A stretch of 64,000 bases of DNA from Mycobacterium sp. D16Q13 (GTDB lineage: Bacteria; Actinomycetota; Actinomycetes; Mycobacteriales; Mycobacteriaceae): NCBI RefSeq assembly GCF_002013375.1, contig NZ_MAEW01000015.1, positions 94,085-158,084 of the forward strand, read 5' to 3'. How positions within the stretch are numbered: position 1 is the first letter of the stretch; each line of letters opens with the position of its first letter. Position numbers and translations under genes: made by a program. The notes under the pieces are model-generated. The model made no database searches, was not told where the DNA came from, and was given only the letters and a program-made list of their open reading frames with translations. This document shows positions 1-15,223 of the stretch, piece by piece.

Positions 1-232
1 CGCCCTCGACGAATATGGCATCGGCCGGACATGCCCAGGCACACAGCTCGCAGCCGATGCATTTCTCGAGCCCGTCGGTGTACCGGTTGAGCTGGTGCCT
101 TCCGTGATATCGGGCGGCGGTGGGCTCCTTCTTCTCGGGGTACTGCTCGGTGAGGCGCTTTTTGAACATCGACGAGAAAGTCACCCAGAACCCCGCCATG
201 GCGTCGACCGAATGTCGCAGAAGATTAGGCAT
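1..232 (-). CDS. nuoI: NADH-quinone oxidoreductase subunit I (partial)
   Basis: This is the N-terminal 77 codons of NuoI, the subunit carrying two [4Fe-4S] clusters in the peripheral arm of complex I; the rest lies beyond the window edge. The visible part has the family's N-terminal helix region ([14 protein letters not shown]) and the first ferredoxin-type ligand set, [12 protein letters not shown], near residues 58-69. The ATG at 232 overlaps the end of nuoH by 8 bases, which indicates translational coupling within the nuo operon. Identification is firm from the motif and position; the missing C-terminal half cannot be judged. Confidence 0.93.
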   Translation of the reverse strand, partial: MPNLLRHSVDAMAGFWVTFSSMFKKRLTEQYPEKKEPTAARYHGRHQLNRYTDGLEKCIGCELCAWACPADAIFVEG

Positions 233-1493
233 GTGCGTCCTCCTTGGTGGTCGAACCCGGGCCCGCACCGGCGTGCTGACCGGGCAGTGGCGGCACCGGG
301 AATCCGCCGGCCATCGGATCGAAACTGCTGGATAACAAGATTTTTGGCGATTCGGGGCGCCGCGACAGGGCGCCCACCAGGGCGATGCTGCCCACTGAGA
401 CCACGACGCCGATGACCCCGAGGATGATCGACGGATTTCCGTATCCATAGAGCGCCATGGCCTGTACCACTCCGACGACGACAATCCATACCAGCGCCAC
501 CGGGATCAAGACCTCCCAGCCCAGCCGCATGAACTGGTCGTAGCGCAGCCGCGGCAATGTGGCGCGCAGCCACATGAACAGGAACATGAAGCCCCAGACC
601 TTGGCCACGAACCACAGCACCGGCCACCATGAGGTGTTCGCACCGTCAATCAGGCTCAACGGCCAGGGCGCATGCCAGCCACCCAGGAACATGGTCGCGG
701 CCAACCCGGAAACCGTTGCCATGTTGATGTATTCGGCGAGCATGAACATCGCGAAGCGCAGTGAGGAGTATTCGGTATGGAAGCCGCCGACCAGCTCACC
801 CTCCGCTTCGGGCAGGTCGAACGGAGCCCGGTTGGTCTCGCCGACCATGGCGGTCACGTACACGAGGAACGACGGCAGCAGCAGAAAGACATACCACCGG
901 CCGGCCTGCGCCGCGACGATCCCCGAAGTCGACATCGTTCCGGCCAGCAGGAATACGGCGGCGAAGGTCAGACCCATCGCGATCTCGTAGGAAATCACCT
1001 GCGCGGAGGACCGCAATCCACCCAGCAGCGGGTAGGTAGATCCGGAGGCCCAGCCACCCAACACAATCCCGTACACGCCCACGGAAGTGACCGCTAGCAC
1101 GAAAAGAATCGCCACCGGGAGATCGGTGAGCTGAAGCGGTGTGCGATGCCCGAAGAACGAGACCACGGGACCGAACGGAATGACCGCGTACGCGACGATC
1201 GCCGGCACTACAGAGATGATGGGCGCCAGGAGGTAGATCGGCTTGTCGACCCCGGCGGGGGTCAGGCCCTCCTTGAGGGCCAGTTTCACGCCGTCGGCCA
1301 GGCTCTGCAGCAGTCCGAACGGGCCCACCCTGTTGGGACCGATGCGACGCTGCATCCAGGCAAGCACCTTGCGCTCGACAAGAATCGCCACGAGCACGGT
1401 GAGCACCAGGAAGGCGAACACCGCAACACATTTCAGGAGTACGAGCCATAGCGGATCAATTCCGAACTGTGACAAGTCCGTCTTTCCTGTCAC
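225..1493 (-). CDS. nuoH: NADH-quinone oxidoreductase subunit H
   Basis: NuoH is the membrane subunit of complex I at the junction with the peripheral arm, where it helps form the quinone chamber. The 422-residue product has about eight hydrophobic segments and the conserved stretch with [20 protein letters not shown] near residues 40-60, plus the acidic loop [14 protein letters not shown] near residue 235. An in-frame ATG lies upstream, but GTG 1493 is preferred because the protein then starts [11 protein letters not shown] and the codon overlaps the nuoG stop as GTGA. It sits between nuoG and nuoI. Confidence 0.95.
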   Translation of the reverse strand: MTGKTDLSQFGIDPLWLVLLKCVAVFAFLVLTVLVAILVERKVLAWMQRRIGPNRVGPFGLLQSLADGVKLALKEGLTPAGVDKPIYLLAPIISVVPAIVAYAVIPFGPVVSFFGHRTPLQLTDLPVAILFVLAVTSVGVYGIVLGGWASGSTYPLLGGLRSSAQVISYEIAMGLTFAAVFLLAGTMSTSGIVAAQAGRWYVFLLLPSFLVYVTAMVGETNRAPFDLPEAEGELVGGFHTEYSSLRFAMFMLAEYINMATVSGLAATMFLGGWHAPWPLSLIDGANTSWWPVLWFVAKVWGFMFLFMWLRATLPRLRYDQFMRLGWEVLIPVALVWIVVVGVVQAMALYGYGNPSIILGVIGVVVSVGSIALVGALSRRPESPKILLSSSFDPMAGGFPVPPLPGQHAGAGPGSTTKEDAHA

Positions 1494-3874
1494 GCCGCCA
1501 CCTCGATTCGGACCAGTTGCCCGAGCGCCGGGCCGAGCTGCTGATGAACCTCCGAACTGGCCGAGCGCAGGGGCACCCACACCACCCTGTCGGGCATCTC
1601 GGTGATCCGCAGGGGCAGGGTAATGGCACCGCGGATCGACTCCGACATGCTGCGTACGGTCACCAATTCGCCTTCGGAAGCGCCGATCTCGATGGCGGTC
1701 GCCTCCGATAGCCGCACCTCGGCGGTATGGGCGGTCCCGGCAAGAAACTGCTCACCGTCCTGCAGCCGACCGGCGTCCAGCAGCAGCCGCCATGACGCCA
1801 GTACCGCCTCGCCCGCCTCGGGCCGCGGCCTGGCGGTCGCCCTGATCGGCCCCGGGGTCTCCCGCGCCCCTTCCCACGGACCTATGTCCGCGAGCTCGGC
1901 GAGTGCCTCGGTTGCGTGGTTCAGGCCGATCGGACGATCCATCCGCTGCGACAGCGCGGCAAGCACTCTGAGATCGTCGAGGGCGTCACTGGTGTCCAGC
2001 GTGGTCTGGAAGGATCTCAGCCGGCCCTCCCAATTCACGAAGCTGCCGGATTTCTCCGCGACCGCCGCCACCGGAAGTACCACGTCGGCGAGCTCGGTGA
2101 CGGAGCCGTGGCGCATCTCCAGGCTCACCACGAATCCTGTCTTGAGCGCACCGACAGCGGCTGCGGGATACGGAAGATCCGCCAGCTCGATTCCACCGAC
2201 AAGGAACGCGTCGAGTCCACTCCCCGGATCCAACATGCCGGCGGCGTCGAGTCCGGGCATGTCGGGCAGTGCGATCACTCCCCACTTGTCGGCAACATAG
2301 CGTCGCGCTGCGCTGTCCGATACCGGGTGGCCACCCGGCAGGAGCCTGGGCAGTGCGCCAGCTTCCAGGGCTCCACGCTCCCCTGCCCTGCGGGGAACCC
2401 ACACCAGTGTCGCGCCCGTCTTCGCGGCGAGCTGGGCCGTGGCCGACAGCGCTCCGGGTATCCACGCCAGCCGTTCCCCCGCCATGATCACGGCTCCGGG
2501 CTGGCGCAAGAGTTCCGAATCAGCCAGGCCCGCGATGGTTTCCGGTTCACTACCGGGAACGGTGGCGATCACCCGGGCCGAGAGCTTGGTGGATCCGCGG
2601 CTGACAAAGGGCGCGATAGTGAGCACCCGCAGTCCCCGCTTGCGGACTCCCTTGCGCAACCGCAGGAAGACGATGGGAGATTCCTCTTCCGGTTCGAACC
2701 CCGCCAGCAGAACCACCGGCGCGGATTCCACAGCCGCATACGTCTGCGTCATCCCGTGCCCGGCGACGCCGGAGCCGAGGAACGCGGCCTCCTCGGCGCT
2801 ATGCGCGCGGGCCCGGAAGTCGATGTTATTGGTGCCCATCACCGTGCGGGCGAACTTGACATATGCGTAGGCGTCTTCGACGGTGAGCCGTCCACCGGTG
2901 AGGACCCCGGCGTTGGTGCCCGCATCCGCTAAACCCTTTGCGGCGGTTTCCAATGCCTGCGGCCACGACACAGCCACCAGATTTCCGGACTCGTCGCGGA
3001 TCATCGGATGGGTGATGCGGTCGCCCGCGGTGGCGTACGTGAACGCCCAGCGCCCCTTGTCGCAGTTCCATTCCTCGTTGACTTCGGGATCGTCACCGGC
3101 CAGGCGCCGCAGGACCTTTCCCCGCCGGTGGTCCGTGCGCTGCGCGCATCCGCTGGCACAGTGCTCACACACACTAGGGGTGGATACCAGATCGAACGGT
3201 CGGGCCCGGAATCGGTACGCGGCGCCCGTGAGAGCACCCACTGGGCAGATCTGCACGGTGTTGCCGGAGAAGTAAGACTCGAAGGGTTCGTCGCTGGCGA
3301 TGCCAACCTGTTGTTGCGCACCGCGTTCGAGAAGCTCGATGAAGGGGTCACCGGCCACCTGTTGGGAGAACCGGGTGCACCGCGCACACAGGACACAGCG
3401 CTCTCTGTCGAGTAGCACTTCGGTGGATAGCGGAATCGGCTTGGGAAACGTGCGCTTGGCTTCGGCGAACCGGGTCTCGGCGCGACCTGTCGACATGGCC
3501 TGGTTCTGCAGTGGGCACTCGCCGCCCTTATCGCAGACTGGACAGTCGAGTGGGTGATTGATCAGCAGCAGTTCCATCACACCGCTCTGCGCCTTCTGCG
3601 CTGCTGCGGACGTGACCTGCGTATGCACCACCATCTCGTCGGTGACGGTGGTGGTACAGGCGGCCAACGGTTTACGCTGCCCCTCCACTTCGACCAGACA
3701 CTGGCGGCAGGCACCCACCGGATCGAGCAGCGGGTGATCGCAGAACCGGGGAATCTGGACGCCAATCAACTCAGCGGCACGAATGACCAATGTGCCCTTG
3801 GGCACCGAGATACTGGTTCCGTCGATGTTGACGGTAACCAGCTCAATCTCGGTCCCCCTTTCTACGGCAGTCAT
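1490..3874 (-). CDS. nuoG: NADH-quinone oxidoreductase subunit G
   Basis: NuoG is the large peripheral-arm iron-sulfur subunit (794 residues). It passes electrons from the FMN site of NuoF toward the quinone. The N-terminus is a [2Fe-2S] ferredoxin domain ([15 protein letters not shown] near residues 45-60), followed by cluster-binding cysteines in [15 protein letters not shown] and the [10 protein letters not shown] segment. The C-terminal two thirds is a molybdopterin-oxidoreductase-like domain that normally carries no cofactor in this family. The start is ATG 3874, whose TGA overlap with nuoF (ATGA) supports coupling; an upstream ATG at 3922 would lie inside nuoF. Confidence 0.95.
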   Translation of the reverse strand: MTAVERGTEIELVTVNIDGTSISVPKGTLVIRAAELIGVQIPRFCDHPLLDPVGACRQCLVEVEGQRKPLAACTTTVTDEMVVHTQVTSAAAQKAQSGVMELLLINHPLDCPVCDKGGECPLQNQAMSTGRAETRFAEAKRTFPKPIPLSTEVLLDRERCVLCARCTRFSQQVAGDPFIELLERGAQQQVGIASDEPFESYFSGNTVQICPVGALTGAAYRFRARPFDLVSTPSVCEHCASGCAQRTDHRRGKVLRRLAGDDPEVNEEWNCDKGRWAFTYATAGDRITHPMIRDESGNLVAVSWPQALETAAKGLADAGTNAGVLTGGRLTVEDAYAYVKFARTVMGTNNIDFRARAHSAEEAAFLGSGVAGHGMTQTYAAVESAPVVLLAGFEPEEESPIVFLRLRKGVRKRGLRVLTIAPFVSRGSTKLSARVIATVPGSEPETIAGLADSELLRQPGAVIMAGERLAWIPGALSATAQLAAKTGATLVWVPRRAGERGALEAGALPRLLPGGHPVSDSAARRYVADKWGVIALPDMPGLDAAGMLDPGSGLDAFLVGGIELADLPYPAAAVGALKTGFVVSLEMRHGSVTELADVVLPVAAVAEKSGSFVNWEGRLRSFQTTLDTSDALDDLRVLAALSQRMDRPIGLNHATEALAELADIGPWEGARETPGPIRATARPRPEAGEAVLASWRLLLDAGRLQDGEQFLAGTAHTAEVRLSEATAIEIGASEGELVTVRSMSESIRGAITLPLRITEMPDRVVWVPLRSASSEVHQQLGPALGQLVRIEVAA

Positions 3875-5175
3875 CGGTTCCCCTCCCCGAAGACGGTGCT
3901 GGCCCCCGAATCGAAGGGACATCCGTTCTGTAGGTGTGCCTCGTACTCTCCGCGGAAGTACTTGAGCGAGGACATGATCGGACTCGCGGCGCCGTCACCG
4001 AGAGCGCAGAATGACTTACCCAGCACGATGTCCGAGATGTCGAGAAGTTTGTCCAGGTCTTCGGCGGCGCCCTCACCCGATTCCAGTCGCTGGAGGATGC
4101 GCACCAGCCAATAGGTACCCTCCCGGCAGGGTGTGCATTTACCGCAGGACTCGTGCGCGTAGAACTCGGTCCACCTCAGCACCGCACGCACCACGCACGT
4201 GGTGTCATCGAATATCTGTAATGCCTTGGTGCCCAGCATCGATCCGGCGGCGCTTACCCCCTCGTAATCGAGCGGGACATCCAGATGCTCGGCGGTGAAC
4301 AACGGTGTCGATGAGCCACCGGGAGTCCAGAACTTGAGCCCGTGCCCGTCGCGCACTCCCCCTGCCAGCTCCAGCAGCTCGCGCAGTGTCACTCCGAGCG
4401 GAGCCTCATACTGTCCGGGAGTGCGCACATGCCCGGACAACGAGTACAGCGTGAATCCCGGCGATTTCTCCGATCCCATTGTCCGGAACCACTCGGGACC
4501 GCGCCTCAGGATGACCGGGACACTCGCGATGGACTCGACATTGTTGACGACCGTCGGACTGGCATACAGACCGGCAACCGCGGGAAACGGGGGCCGCAGC
4601 CGCGGCTGGCCGCGGCGTCCCTCCAACGAGTCCAAAAGCGCGGTCTCTTCTCCGCAGATGTAGGCGCCCGCACCGGCGTGCACTACCAGCTCCAGATCGA
4701 AACCACTATCAAGAATATTGCGGCCCAGGTATCCGGCCTCGTACGCCTGTGCCACCGCCGTCTGTAACCTCCGGATCACCGAGATCACCTCACCGCGCAC
4801 GTAGATGAAGGCATGTGCGGCGCGGATCGCGTAGGCGGCGATCACGATTCCCTCGATGAGGGTGTGCGGTGTCGCCAGCATCAACGGAATGTCTTTGCAG
4901 GTGCCGGGTTCGGACTCATCGGCGTTCACCACCAGGTAGTGCGGCTTGCCGTCACCCTGCGGAATGAAAGACCATTTGGTGCCTGTAGGGAATCCGGCAC
5001 CTCCCCGCCCACGCAGACCCGCGTCCTTGACCAAGGCGATGACCGCATCCGGCTCCATACCCAGTGCGGTGCGCAGACCCTGGTAGCCCTCATGGCGCAG
5101 ATACCCACCGAGAGTCCAGGAGTCGGCCTCGTCCCAGTGCTCGGACAGGACCGGGGCCAGGATCATTGACGACAC
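3871..5175 (-). CDS. nuoF: NADH-quinone oxidoreductase subunit F (NADH- and FMN-binding)
   Basis: NuoF binds NADH and FMN and starts electron transfer in complex I. The 434-residue sequence has the glycine-rich [16 protein letters not shown] motif near residues 53-68 (FMN/NADH site), the [12 protein letters not shown] segment, and the cluster-N3 ligands [12 protein letters not shown] plus a later Cys near residue 396 ([13 protein letters not shown]). The start at 5175 leaves a 13-base gap to nuoE. The next in-frame ATG, 9 bases downstream, is possible. Confidence 0.96.
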   Translation of the reverse strand: MSSMILAPVLSEHWDEADSWTLGGYLRHEGYQGLRTALGMEPDAVIALVKDAGLRGRGGAGFPTGTKWSFIPQGDGKPHYLVVNADESEPGTCKDIPLMLATPHTLIEGIVIAAYAIRAAHAFIYVRGEVISVIRRLQTAVAQAYEAGYLGRNILDSGFDLELVVHAGAGAYICGEETALLDSLEGRRGQPRLRPPFPAVAGLYASPTVVNNVESIASVPVILRRGPEWFRTMGSEKSPGFTLYSLSGHVRTPGQYEAPLGVTLRELLELAGGVRDGHGLKFWTPGGSSTPLFTAEHLDVPLDYEGVSAAGSMLGTKALQIFDDTTCVVRAVLRWTEFYAHESCGKCTPCREGTYWLVRILQRLESGEGAAEDLDKLLDISDIVLGKSFCALGDGAASPIMSSLKYFRGEYEAHLQNGCPFDSGASTVFGEGNR

Positions 5176-5188
5176 CGAGTCACTCCCT

Positions 5189-5917
5189 TCATCTCTCCCG
5201 TACGTCTTTGGCTAGTCGCAGACCCGCCAGTGTCGGGTCGCCCGGCTGTGCCGCGGCGACCGCGTCGGGCCGGTCGTCGGCGAAGCCCGCCAAGATCCGG
5301 GCGGTCTGTCTGAAGGTGCACGGCGGCGCACCGCGCCGCGGCTCGGGAATACGGTCTCCGCGGAGGCCTTCCACCAGATCGACTGCTCCATCCGGAGTTT
5401 GGTTGTCGAAGAACTCCCAATTGACCATCAACACCGGCGCGTAGTCGCACGCGGCGTTGCACTCGACATGTTCAAGTGTGACCTTGCCGTCCTCGGTGGT
5501 ACCGCCGGGTGGCACACCGAGTTCATCGACCAACCGCGTCAGGATCGCGTCACCACCGAGCACCGCGCACAGCGTGTTGGTGCATACCCCGACGAGATAA
5601 TCGCCGGTCGGTTCGCGCCGGTACATCGAGTAGAAGCTCGCCACGGCGGTGACCTCGGCGGATGTCAGTTCCACTTGTCCGGAACAGAATTCAATGCCCG
5701 CTCTGGTCACATACCCGTCTTCCGACTGCACCAAGTGCAGCAGCGGCAGCAACGCTGACCTCCGGCTCGGATACCGGTCGAGGATCTCCTTGGCGTCGAT
5801 GGCAAGCCGTGACACCACCTCCGGCGGATAGGTTCTGCGTCCGGCGAAGCTGCCCTCGTCCTCCGGCGGGCGACTCCCGAGTTCAAGAAAAACGCTCTCG
5901 CGCTCCGTCTCCTTCAC
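5189..5917 (-). CDS. nuoE: NADH-quinone oxidoreductase subunit E
   Basis: NuoE is the 24-kDa-type thioredoxin-fold subunit that holds one [2Fe-2S] cluster beside NuoF. The ligands are visible as CTNTLC and, some 40 residues later, CNAAC. The 242-residue length includes a C-terminal tail rich in Pro, Arg and Gly, which is usual in mycobacterial NuoE. The GTG start at 5917 overlaps the nuoD stop as GTGA. Confidence 0.95.
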   Translation of the reverse strand: MKETERESVFLELGSRPPEDEGSFAGRRTYPPEVVSRLAIDAKEILDRYPSRRSALLPLLHLVQSEDGYVTRAGIEFCSGQVELTSAEVTAVASFYSMYRREPTGDYLVGVCTNTLCAVLGGDAILTRLVDELGVPPGGTTEDGKVTLEHVECNAACDYAPVLMVNWEFFDNQTPDGAVDLVEGLRGDRIPEPRRGAPPCTFRQTARILAGFADDRPDAVAAAQPGDPTLAGLRLAKDVRER

Positions 5918-7212
5918 CTGTCCACCCCACCCATCACCGGATCGATACTGGCGACCGCAGCGATGAGATCGGCCACCATCCCGCCCTCACACATTGCCGA
6001 GACAGACTGCAGATTCGTGAACGATGGATCACGGAAATGCACACGGTAGGGCCGGGTTCCGCCATCGCTGACCATGTGCACCCCGAGCTCGCCGCGCGGC
6101 GACTCGACGGCGACGTACACCTGTCCGGCCGGCACCCTGATCCCCTCGGTCACCAGTTTGAAGTGGTGGATCAGCCCCTCCATGGAGGTGCCCATGATCT
6201 TGGCGATGTGCTTAGGCGAGTTGCCCAATCCATCTGGGCCCGACGCGAGATCTGCGGGCCACGCAATCTTCTTGTCGTCCACCATGATCGGACCTGGCCT
6301 CAACCTATCCAGACACTGTTGAGCGATCTTGATGGACTCGTGCATCTCCTTGATCCTGATCAGATACCGGCCATAGGAGTCGCAGTCGCTATCGGTGATG
6401 ACTTCGAAGTCATAGTTCTCATACCCGCAGTACGGTTGTGCACGCCGCAGATCATGCGCCAACCCCGTCGCACGCAGCACCGGGCCGGTGATGCCCAACG
6501 CCATACACCCGGTCAGATCCAGGTATCCGACCCCCTGGGTCCGCGCCTTCCAGATGTAGTTCTCGTTCAACAGGTTTTCCATGTCGCGCAACCTGCCGGG
6601 CAGGATCTTCAGCAGATCCCGCACCTCGTGTTCGGCACCGTCGGGCAGATCCTGCGCCAACCCACCGGGCCTGACGTAGGCGTGGTTCATACGCAGGCCG
6701 GTGACGGCTTCGAACACCTTGAGGATCATTTCGCGCTCGCGAAATCCGAGGAACATCGCGGTCATCGCACCAAGCTCCATACCGCCGGTGGCGAGTGCGA
6801 CCAGATGGGAGGAGATGCGATTGAGTTCCATCATCAACACCCGGATCACGGTGGCGCGCTCTGGGATTTCGTCGGTGATGTCAAGCAACCGCTCGACCCC
6901 CAGGCAATAGGCGGTCTCGTTGAAGAACGGGGACAGGTAGTCCATCCGGGTCACAAAGGTGACGCCCTGTGTCCACGTGCGATATTCCAGATTCTTTTCG
7001 ATACCGGTGTGCAGGTAGCCAATTCCGCAGCGCACGTCGGTAACCGTCTCCCCCTCGATCTCCAGGATCAGGCGCAGCACGCCGTGGGTCGAGGGATGCT
7101 GGGGGCCCATGTTGACCACGATGCGCTCGTCGCTGGCTTGAGCGGCGGCAGTGACGATCTCGTCCCAGTCCTGCCCACCGGCCATGAGATGGATCTCGGG
7201 CTGTGCTGTCAT
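5914..7212 (-). CDS. nuoD: NADH-quinone oxidoreductase subunit D
   Basis: NuoD is the 49-kDa-type subunit that forms the quinone-binding pocket with NuoB. The 432-residue sequence has the N-terminal [15 protein letters not shown] motif near residues 34-48 and the conserved C-terminal DPVMGGVDR. The ATG at 7212 shares one base with the nuoC stop codon (TAATG). It is not fused to nuoC, unlike in some enterobacteria. Confidence 0.96.
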   Translation of the reverse strand: MTAQPEIHLMAGGQDWDEIVTAAAQASDERIVVNMGPQHPSTHGVLRLILEIEGETVTDVRCGIGYLHTGIEKNLEYRTWTQGVTFVTRMDYLSPFFNETAYCLGVERLLDITDEIPERATVIRVLMMELNRISSHLVALATGGMELGAMTAMFLGFREREMILKVFEAVTGLRMNHAYVRPGGLAQDLPDGAEHEVRDLLKILPGRLRDMENLLNENYIWKARTQGVGYLDLTGCMALGITGPVLRATGLAHDLRRAQPYCGYENYDFEVITDSDCDSYGRYLIRIKEMHESIKIAQQCLDRLRPGPIMVDDKKIAWPADLASGPDGLGNSPKHIAKIMGTSMEGLIHHFKLVTEGIRVPAGQVYVAVESPRGELGVHMVSDGGTRPYRVHFRDPSFTNLQSVSAMCEGGMVADLIAAVASIDPVMGGVDR

Positions 7213-7898
7213 TAGTTGTAGGACCTCCGCTGATCGGGCGGCGCGATGGTCGCCCCGTGGTACTCGACCGGCACGCCACCGAGCGGATAGTCCTTACGCT
7301 GCGGATGCCCCTCCCAGTCATCCGGCATTTCGATTCGCGTCAACGCCGGGTGATCGTCGAACACGATGCCGAAGAAGTCGTAGGTTTCCCGTTCATGCCA
7401 GTCGGTGGTCGGGTACACGGCATTCAGTGACGGAACATGCGGATTATCTTCCGGCACAGCCACTTCGAGCAGAATGCGACGGTTCCAGGTAATCGACATG
7501 AGCGGGTAGACGGCATGCAGTTCCCGCGAGGCATCCTCGGGGTAATGCACACCGCTGACACCGAGGCAGAGCTCGAAACGCAGTTCCGGGTCGTCCCGCA
7601 GAGACTGGGCGACCTGGACCAGATGCTCGGCCCGGACGTGGATCGTGAGCTGATCGCGGTAGACGATGACACCCTCGATGGCGTCCTCGTAGGTGACATG
7701 CTCCTGGTCCGCGAGCACCGATTCCAGCCGATCGACAACCTGATCGAAGTACCCTCCATAAGGACGGGCCGAGCTGACCGGCAAGGAGATTGGCTGAACC
7801 AGTCCGCCATAGCCCGACGTGTCGCCACTGCCGCGGACCCCGAAGAGCCCATGCCGTACCCCGATGACCTCGCCTGGGTTCTGTTCGTCGCCGGTCAC
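7212..7898 (-). CDS. nuoC: NADH-quinone oxidoreductase subunit C
   Basis: NuoC is the 30-kDa-type peripheral subunit of complex I that docks NuoD and NuoB. The 228-residue protein contains the family signature [17 protein letters not shown], then [16 protein letters not shown] near the C-terminus. An open frame extends further upstream to 8165, but that part overlaps nuoB and does not look like NuoC. GTG 7898 overlaps the nuoB stop as GTGA and gives the expected N-terminus. Confidence 0.93.
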   Translation of the reverse strand: MTGDEQNPGEVIGVRHGLFGVRGSGDTSGYGGLVQPISLPVSSARPYGGYFDQVVDRLESVLADQEHVTYEDAIEGVIVYRDQLTIHVRAEHLVQVAQSLRDDPELRFELCLGVSGVHYPEDASRELHAVYPLMSITWNRRILLEVAVPEDNPHVPSLNAVYPTTDWHERETYDFFGIVFDDHPALTRIEMPDDWEGHPQRKDYPLGGVPVEYHGATIAPPDQRRSYN

Positions 7899-8449
7899 CG
7901 CAGTAGGCCCTTCATCTCGATGGTCGGCGTGGCGGCGAGGGCCGCCGCTTCGGTCTCGCGGATGACTTCCTCGCGGTTGGCCCCGAGCGGCATGTGGGCG
8001 ATCTTCTCGTGCAGCTTCAAGATCGCGTGCAATAGCATCTCCGGGCGCGGAGGACACCCAGGAAGGTATATATCCACGGGGACAACATGATCGACACCCT
8101 GGACGATGGCATAGTTGTTGAACATCCCGCCCGAAGAAGCACAGACCCCCATGGCGAGCACCCATTTCGGTTCAGCCATCTGGTCATAGATCTGCCGCAA
8201 CACCGGGGCCATCTTCTGGCTGACCCTGCCCGCGACGATCATGAGGTCGGCCTGCCGGGGCGTCGCCGAGAACCGTTCCATGCCAAAGCGGGCGATGTCG
8301 AACCGCGGGCCCGCCGTCGACATCATCTCGATGGCGCAACAGGCCAGCCCAAAGGTGGCGGGCCACAACGAACCTTTGCGCACATACCCGGCCAGCGTCT
8401 CGACGGTGCTCAGCAGAAATCCGCTAGGCAGTTGTTCCTCAAGACCCAT
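7895..8449 (-). CDS. nuoB: NADH-quinone oxidoreductase subunit B
   Basis: NuoB is the 20-kDa-type subunit carrying cluster N2, the last iron-sulfur centre before quinone. The ligand cysteines are visible in [10 protein letters not shown] (the paired Cys), [11 protein letters not shown] and [10 protein letters not shown]. The 184-residue length is normal. It follows nuoA after a 72-base gap and is coupled to nuoC by a GTGA overlap. Confidence 0.96.
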   Translation of the reverse strand: MGLEEQLPSGFLLSTVETLAGYVRKGSLWPATFGLACCAIEMMSTAGPRFDIARFGMERFSATPRQADLMIVAGRVSQKMAPVLRQIYDQMAEPKWVLAMGVCASSGGMFNNYAIVQGVDHVVPVDIYLPGCPPRPEMLLHAILKLHEKIAHMPLGANREEVIRETEAAALAATPTIEMKGLLR

Positions 8450-8521
8450 GGCTCTCCCGAAAGGTGTGCTTATTCGTGATGTTGCAAGGACTTCCGCGCC
8501 GCCCCACCGATCGCACAGGGG

Positions 8522-8908
8522 CTAATCCCAGCTCAGGCCACCGCGCCTCCATTCGTAGGCGTACGCCACCGACACGTTGACGATGAACAGGGCCATTGCG
8601 AGCAGTCCGAACACTCCGAGGGCCTCGAAGTGGACGGCCCACGGATACAAGAAGACGATCTCGATATCGAAGATGATGAACAACATCGCGGTGAGGTAGT
8701 ACTTCACGGGCACCCGGTGTCCACCAGCGGCGGCACCGTGATGGTCACGGCCCATCGAGTGCTGGGTGGGCTCGATACCGCATTCATACGCCTCAAGCTT
8801 CGCGCGGTTGTATCGGCGCGGACCGACGAATGACGAAATCCCAATGGAGAAAACGGCAAAGGCCACCGCAATGGCGCCGAGTACCAAGATCGGTACATAT
8901 GCATCCAT
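8522..8908 (-). CDS. nuoA: NADH-quinone oxidoreductase subunit A
   Basis: NuoA is a small three-helix membrane subunit and the first gene of the nuo operon. The ATG at 8908 gives 128 residues starting MDAYVPILVLGA, with the conserved YECGIEP loop and the KYYLTAMLFIIFDIEIVFLYPW segment. A Gly/His-rich insert (MGRDHHGAAAGGH) lies in the loop between these motifs. A longer frame to 8974 would add a cysteine-rich leader that does not resemble the family. Confidence 0.94.
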   Translation of the reverse strand: MDAYVPILVLGAIAVAFAVFSIGISSFVGPRRYNRAKLEAYECGIEPTQHSMGRDHHGAAAGGHRVPVKYYLTAMLFIIFDIEIVFLYPWAVHFEALGVFGLLAMALFIVNVSVAYAYEWRRGGLSWD

Positions 8909-9115
8909 GGCAGAACAGCCTCCCGAATCGATCGATCGGGTCCCTGTGCTGGATCGGCAACATTGCCGCGTCATTGCTGTGTGTGGTCGAGGGCTGCCGA
9001 CCAGTACAGATGTGACCTAACAAACACACTATCGGTTGGCGCCTGATCCATGCCACCGTTTGACGGTGTTTTGCGCAATTAAGTACTTGAGCCGAAGCGC
9101 CTGCGACGGCTGATG
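8909..9115. other. Upstream region of the nuo operon
   Basis: This 207-base gap between nuoA and the receiver-like gene is AT-richer than its surroundings and should hold the nuo promoter. No operator palindrome or unambiguous -35/-10 pair could be assigned by eye. Confidence 0.4.
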
Positions 9116-9511
9116 TCAGCGGTGTGTCACGTTGGCAGAACCAAGCAGCTCGATCACCGTCGCGGTCAATCGCATCGGGTCGATCGGACGCGGTACCACG
9201 CCCTCCGCGCGGGACCAGCTCGCCAGCCAGCTGTCTTGCGGACGTCCGGTCAGCACCACGATCGGAGGCGGCGCGTCGACCTCGTCCTTCACCTGCTTGG
9301 CCACGCCCATCCCGCCGAACGGCGTCGCCTCACCGTCGAGGATCGCCAGGTCGATACCGCCCGCGGCCAGGCGTTCGATGACCATGGGCCCGGTGGCCAC
9401 CTCGACAAACTCCAGTGGCGGCAGTGCGGAATCCGGCCGTGTGCCAATTCCCTGAATTACCTTGCGCCGGACCGTGATGTCATCGCTGTAGACGAGGACG
9501 TGCAGCGCCAT
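9116..9511 (-). CDS. Degenerate response-regulator receiver protein (Rv3143-like)
   Basis: A stand-alone receiver-like domain of 131 residues with no output domain. The acidic pair (YSDD), the presumed phospho-acceptor Asp in LAILDGEA (about residue 59) and the Thr of VVLTGR are present. The position normally held by the conserved Lys before Pro is Arg (VVPRPIDP). It lies directly upstream of nuoA, as Rv3143 does near nuo in M. tuberculosis. No histidine kinase is nearby. A role in regulating or binding complex I is conjecture from position only. Confidence 0.72.
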   Translation of the reverse strand: MALHVLVYSDDITVRRKVIQGIGTRPDSALPPLEFVEVATGPMVIERLAAGGIDLAILDGEATPFGGMGVAKQVKDEVDAPPPIVVLTGRPQDSWLASWSRAEGVVPRPIDPMRLTATVIELLGSANVTHR

Positions 9512-9571
9512 ACGGTCATGCTAGGCCGAGCTGCGGCTACTCGCGAAGGAATCCGGGGAAAGCCCGGGAAT

Positions 9572-10441
9572 CTAGGCCCGGAAGAACCTGACTTCAGAGG
9601 CCAGGATGGCCTTCGCACCGATCGCGGCCAGCGCATCCATGGTGGTGTTGACGCCCTTGCGCGGGGCCAGGGCACGCACCGCCACCCACTTCTCGTCGGC
9701 CAGCGGGGCCAGCGTCGGAGATTCCAGGCCGGGCGTCACCTTGAGTGCCTCGTCCAGAACCGCGCGCGGGCAGTCATAGTCGAGCATCAAATACAGCTGG
9801 CCAAATACCACACCCTGGATGCGCGTCGTCAGCTGTGCGCGAGCCGTTTCCGTTGCCGGATCGGCGTTCTCCCGCTCGATCAGCACCGCCTCCGAATCGC
9901 ACAGCGACTCACCGAAGGCCACCAGTCCGTGCTGGCGCAGGGTTCGTCCGGTACCGACGATATCGGCGATCACATCGGCCACGCCAAGCTGGATGGATAT
10001 CTCGACAGCACCGTCCAGCCGAATGACATCGGCCTCGATTCCCTTGGTGGCCAGATCCTTTCGGACCAAATTCGGATAGGCGGTGGCGATCCGCTTCCCC
10101 GCGATGTCGTAAATCGTCCAGTCTCGTCCGGCGGGCGCGGCGTAGCGGAACGTCGATCCACCGAATCCCAGAGCGAGCCGCTCGGTCACCGGCGCATCGG
10201 AGTCCATCATCAGGTCGCGGCCGGTGATACCAAGATCCAGCTCGCCGGAGCCGACGTAGATCGCTATGTCCTTGGGCCTCAGGAAGAAGAACTCGACGTC
10301 GTTCTGCGGATCGAGCACCGTGAGGTCCTTGGCGTCTCCGCGCCGCCGGTAGCCGGCCTCGGAAAGAATCTCCGACGCGGCCTCGCTGAGCGCCCCCTTG
10401 TTGGGGACGGCGACACGCAACGCTCCATTCGCACTGGTCAT
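9572..10441 (-). CDS. hisG: ATP phosphoribosyltransferase HisG (long form)
   Basis: HisG catalyses the first step of histidine synthesis, joining ATP and PRPP to phosphoribosyl-ATP. The 289-residue length is that of the long, hexameric form with a C-terminal regulatory domain. Visible motifs include [10 protein letters not shown] at the N-terminus, the [12 protein letters not shown] segment and the PRPP-binding region [14 protein letters not shown] near residue 165. The start is ATG 10441, one base after the hisE stop; an upstream in-frame start would run into hisE. It is the distal gene of the metH-HAD-hisE-hisG run. Confidence 0.95.
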   Translation of the reverse strand: MTSANGALRVAVPNKGALSEAASEILSEAGYRRRGDAKDLTVLDPQNDVEFFFLRPKDIAIYVGSGELDLGITGRDLMMDSDAPVTERLALGFGGSTFRYAAPAGRDWTIYDIAGKRIATAYPNLVRKDLATKGIEADVIRLDGAVEISIQLGVADVIADIVGTGRTLRQHGLVAFGESLCDSEAVLIERENADPATETARAQLTTRIQGVVFGQLYLMLDYDCPRAVLDEALKVTPGLESPTLAPLADEKWVAVRALAPRKGVNTTMDALAAIGAKAILASEVRFFRA

Positions 10442-10442
10442 G

Positions 10443-10724
10443 TCAGAGCTTCCGGTAGACGTCATCGAGCGTGAGACCGCGGGCAATCAGCAGCACCTGC
10501 GCCCAATAGAACAGCTGGCTGACTTCTTCGGCGAGCGATTCGTCGCTCTCATGCTCGGCGGCCAGCCATACCTCGCCCGCCTCTTCGAGCAGTTTCTTGC
10601 CCAGGGTGTGCACGCCCGCATCGAGGGCAGCGACGGTCCCACTTCCCTCGGGCCGGGTTCTGGCGCGGTCACTGAGCTCGGCGAACAGCTCCTCGAAGGT
10701 CTTCACGGGTGGCGATTCTGTCAC
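10443..10724 (-). CDS. hisE: Phosphoribosyl-ATP pyrophosphatase HisE
   Basis: HisE hydrolyses phosphoribosyl-ATP to phosphoribosyl-AMP, the second step of histidine synthesis. The 93-residue alpha-helical protein has the MazG-like signature [17 protein letters not shown] with metal-binding Glu and Asp residues, and ends in the family's DDVYRKL. It is separate from HisI, as is usual in actinobacteria, and lies one base before hisG. Confidence 0.95.
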   Translation of the reverse strand: MTESPPVKTFEELFAELSDRARTRPEGSGTVAALDAGVHTLGKKLLEEAGEVWLAAEHESDESLAEEVSQLFYWAQVLLIARGLTLDDVYRKL

Positions 10725-10740
10725 GACCGGCCCCGGTGAG

Positions 10741-11424
10741 TCATATGGGTTTGCCGGCGGTCGCCGTCAGGACGTCAGCGTGGGCACGGCGCAAGTCCTC
10801 CGGAGACAGCCCCGACAACGTGGGGGCACGCCTGCGCCGATCAGTGCCGGGCACCTCGATATGGTTGGGCACCACCAGCACCACACAACCCGCCGCCTCG
10901 GCCGCGGCGGCGCCGGTCGCCGAGTCCTCGATGGCCACGCAATCGGACGGATCCACGCCCAGCAGCGCCGCAGCCCGCAAGTACGGGTCCGGAGCCGGTT
11001 TGGTACGTACCACCTCGTCACCGCAGACAGTTCCAGAAAACCACTGTGTACCAATGGTCTTGAGCGCCTGGTTGGTGAGCGATCTGATGGTGTTGGTGAC
11101 CAGCGCCATGGGCACCTGCTCGGCGGCGAGCTGCGCCAGCATGTCCTGCGCACCATCACACCAGGTCAAATCGGTTTCAAAGAGCTCGCCGGTGTACTCG
11201 TGCAGCCAGTCATTCTCGCTGGCCATCAACTCGGGGTCCGGCTCCAGCCCGAACGCTGCGAACATCATCTGCATCGTGGCCTCGGCGGAGCCGCCGAGCA
11301 GCGCGGTACGCAGTTCGGGGGTCATCTCACCGCCCAGCCTGCGGCACGTTTCGGCCATCGAGATATCCCAGAGCTTCTCCGAGTCGATGAGCGTGCCGTC
11401 CATGTCCCACAGCACCGCGCGCAT
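10741..11424 (-). CDS. HAD-superfamily hydrolase (beta-phosphoglucomutase/phosphatase-like)
   Basis: A haloacid dehalogenase-fold phosphatase of about 227 residues. Motif I is [10 protein letters not shown] at the N-terminus with the nucleophile and acid/base Asp pair; motif II Thr is in ALVTNT; motif III/IV is KPAPDPYL followed by [16 protein letters not shown]. The cap is inserted after motif I. The substrate is unknown. It sits between metH and hisE on the same strand with short gaps, so cotranscription is likely. A GTG 24 bases upstream (11448) is an alternative start; ATG 11424 puts motif I at the usual position. Confidence 0.85.
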   Translation of the reverse strand: MRAVLWDMDGTLIDSEKLWDISMAETCRRLGGEMTPELRTALLGGSAEATMQMMFAAFGLEPDPELMASENDWLHEYTGELFETDLTWCDGAQDMLAQLAAEQVPMALVTNTIRSLTNQALKTIGTQWFSGTVCGDEVVRTKPAPDPYLRAAALLGVDPSDCVAIEDSATGAAAAEAAGCVVLVVPNHIEVPGTDRRRRAPTLSGLSPEDLRRAHADVLTATAGKPI

Positions 11425-11470
11425 GCGGCCAATTCTGTCAGAGGTCACCCGCTGCCCATGACGCTGGTGC

Positions 11471-15223
<3,753 letters not shown>

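Noticed and set aside
5662..7215. Long plus-strand open frame opposite nuoD and nuoE
   Set aside because: Antisense shadow; the minus-strand proteins carry clear complex I motifs.
9113..10474. Plus-strand open frame of about 450 codons opposite hisG
   Set aside because: Antisense to hisG and the receiver gene, with Arg/His-rich composition and no motif.
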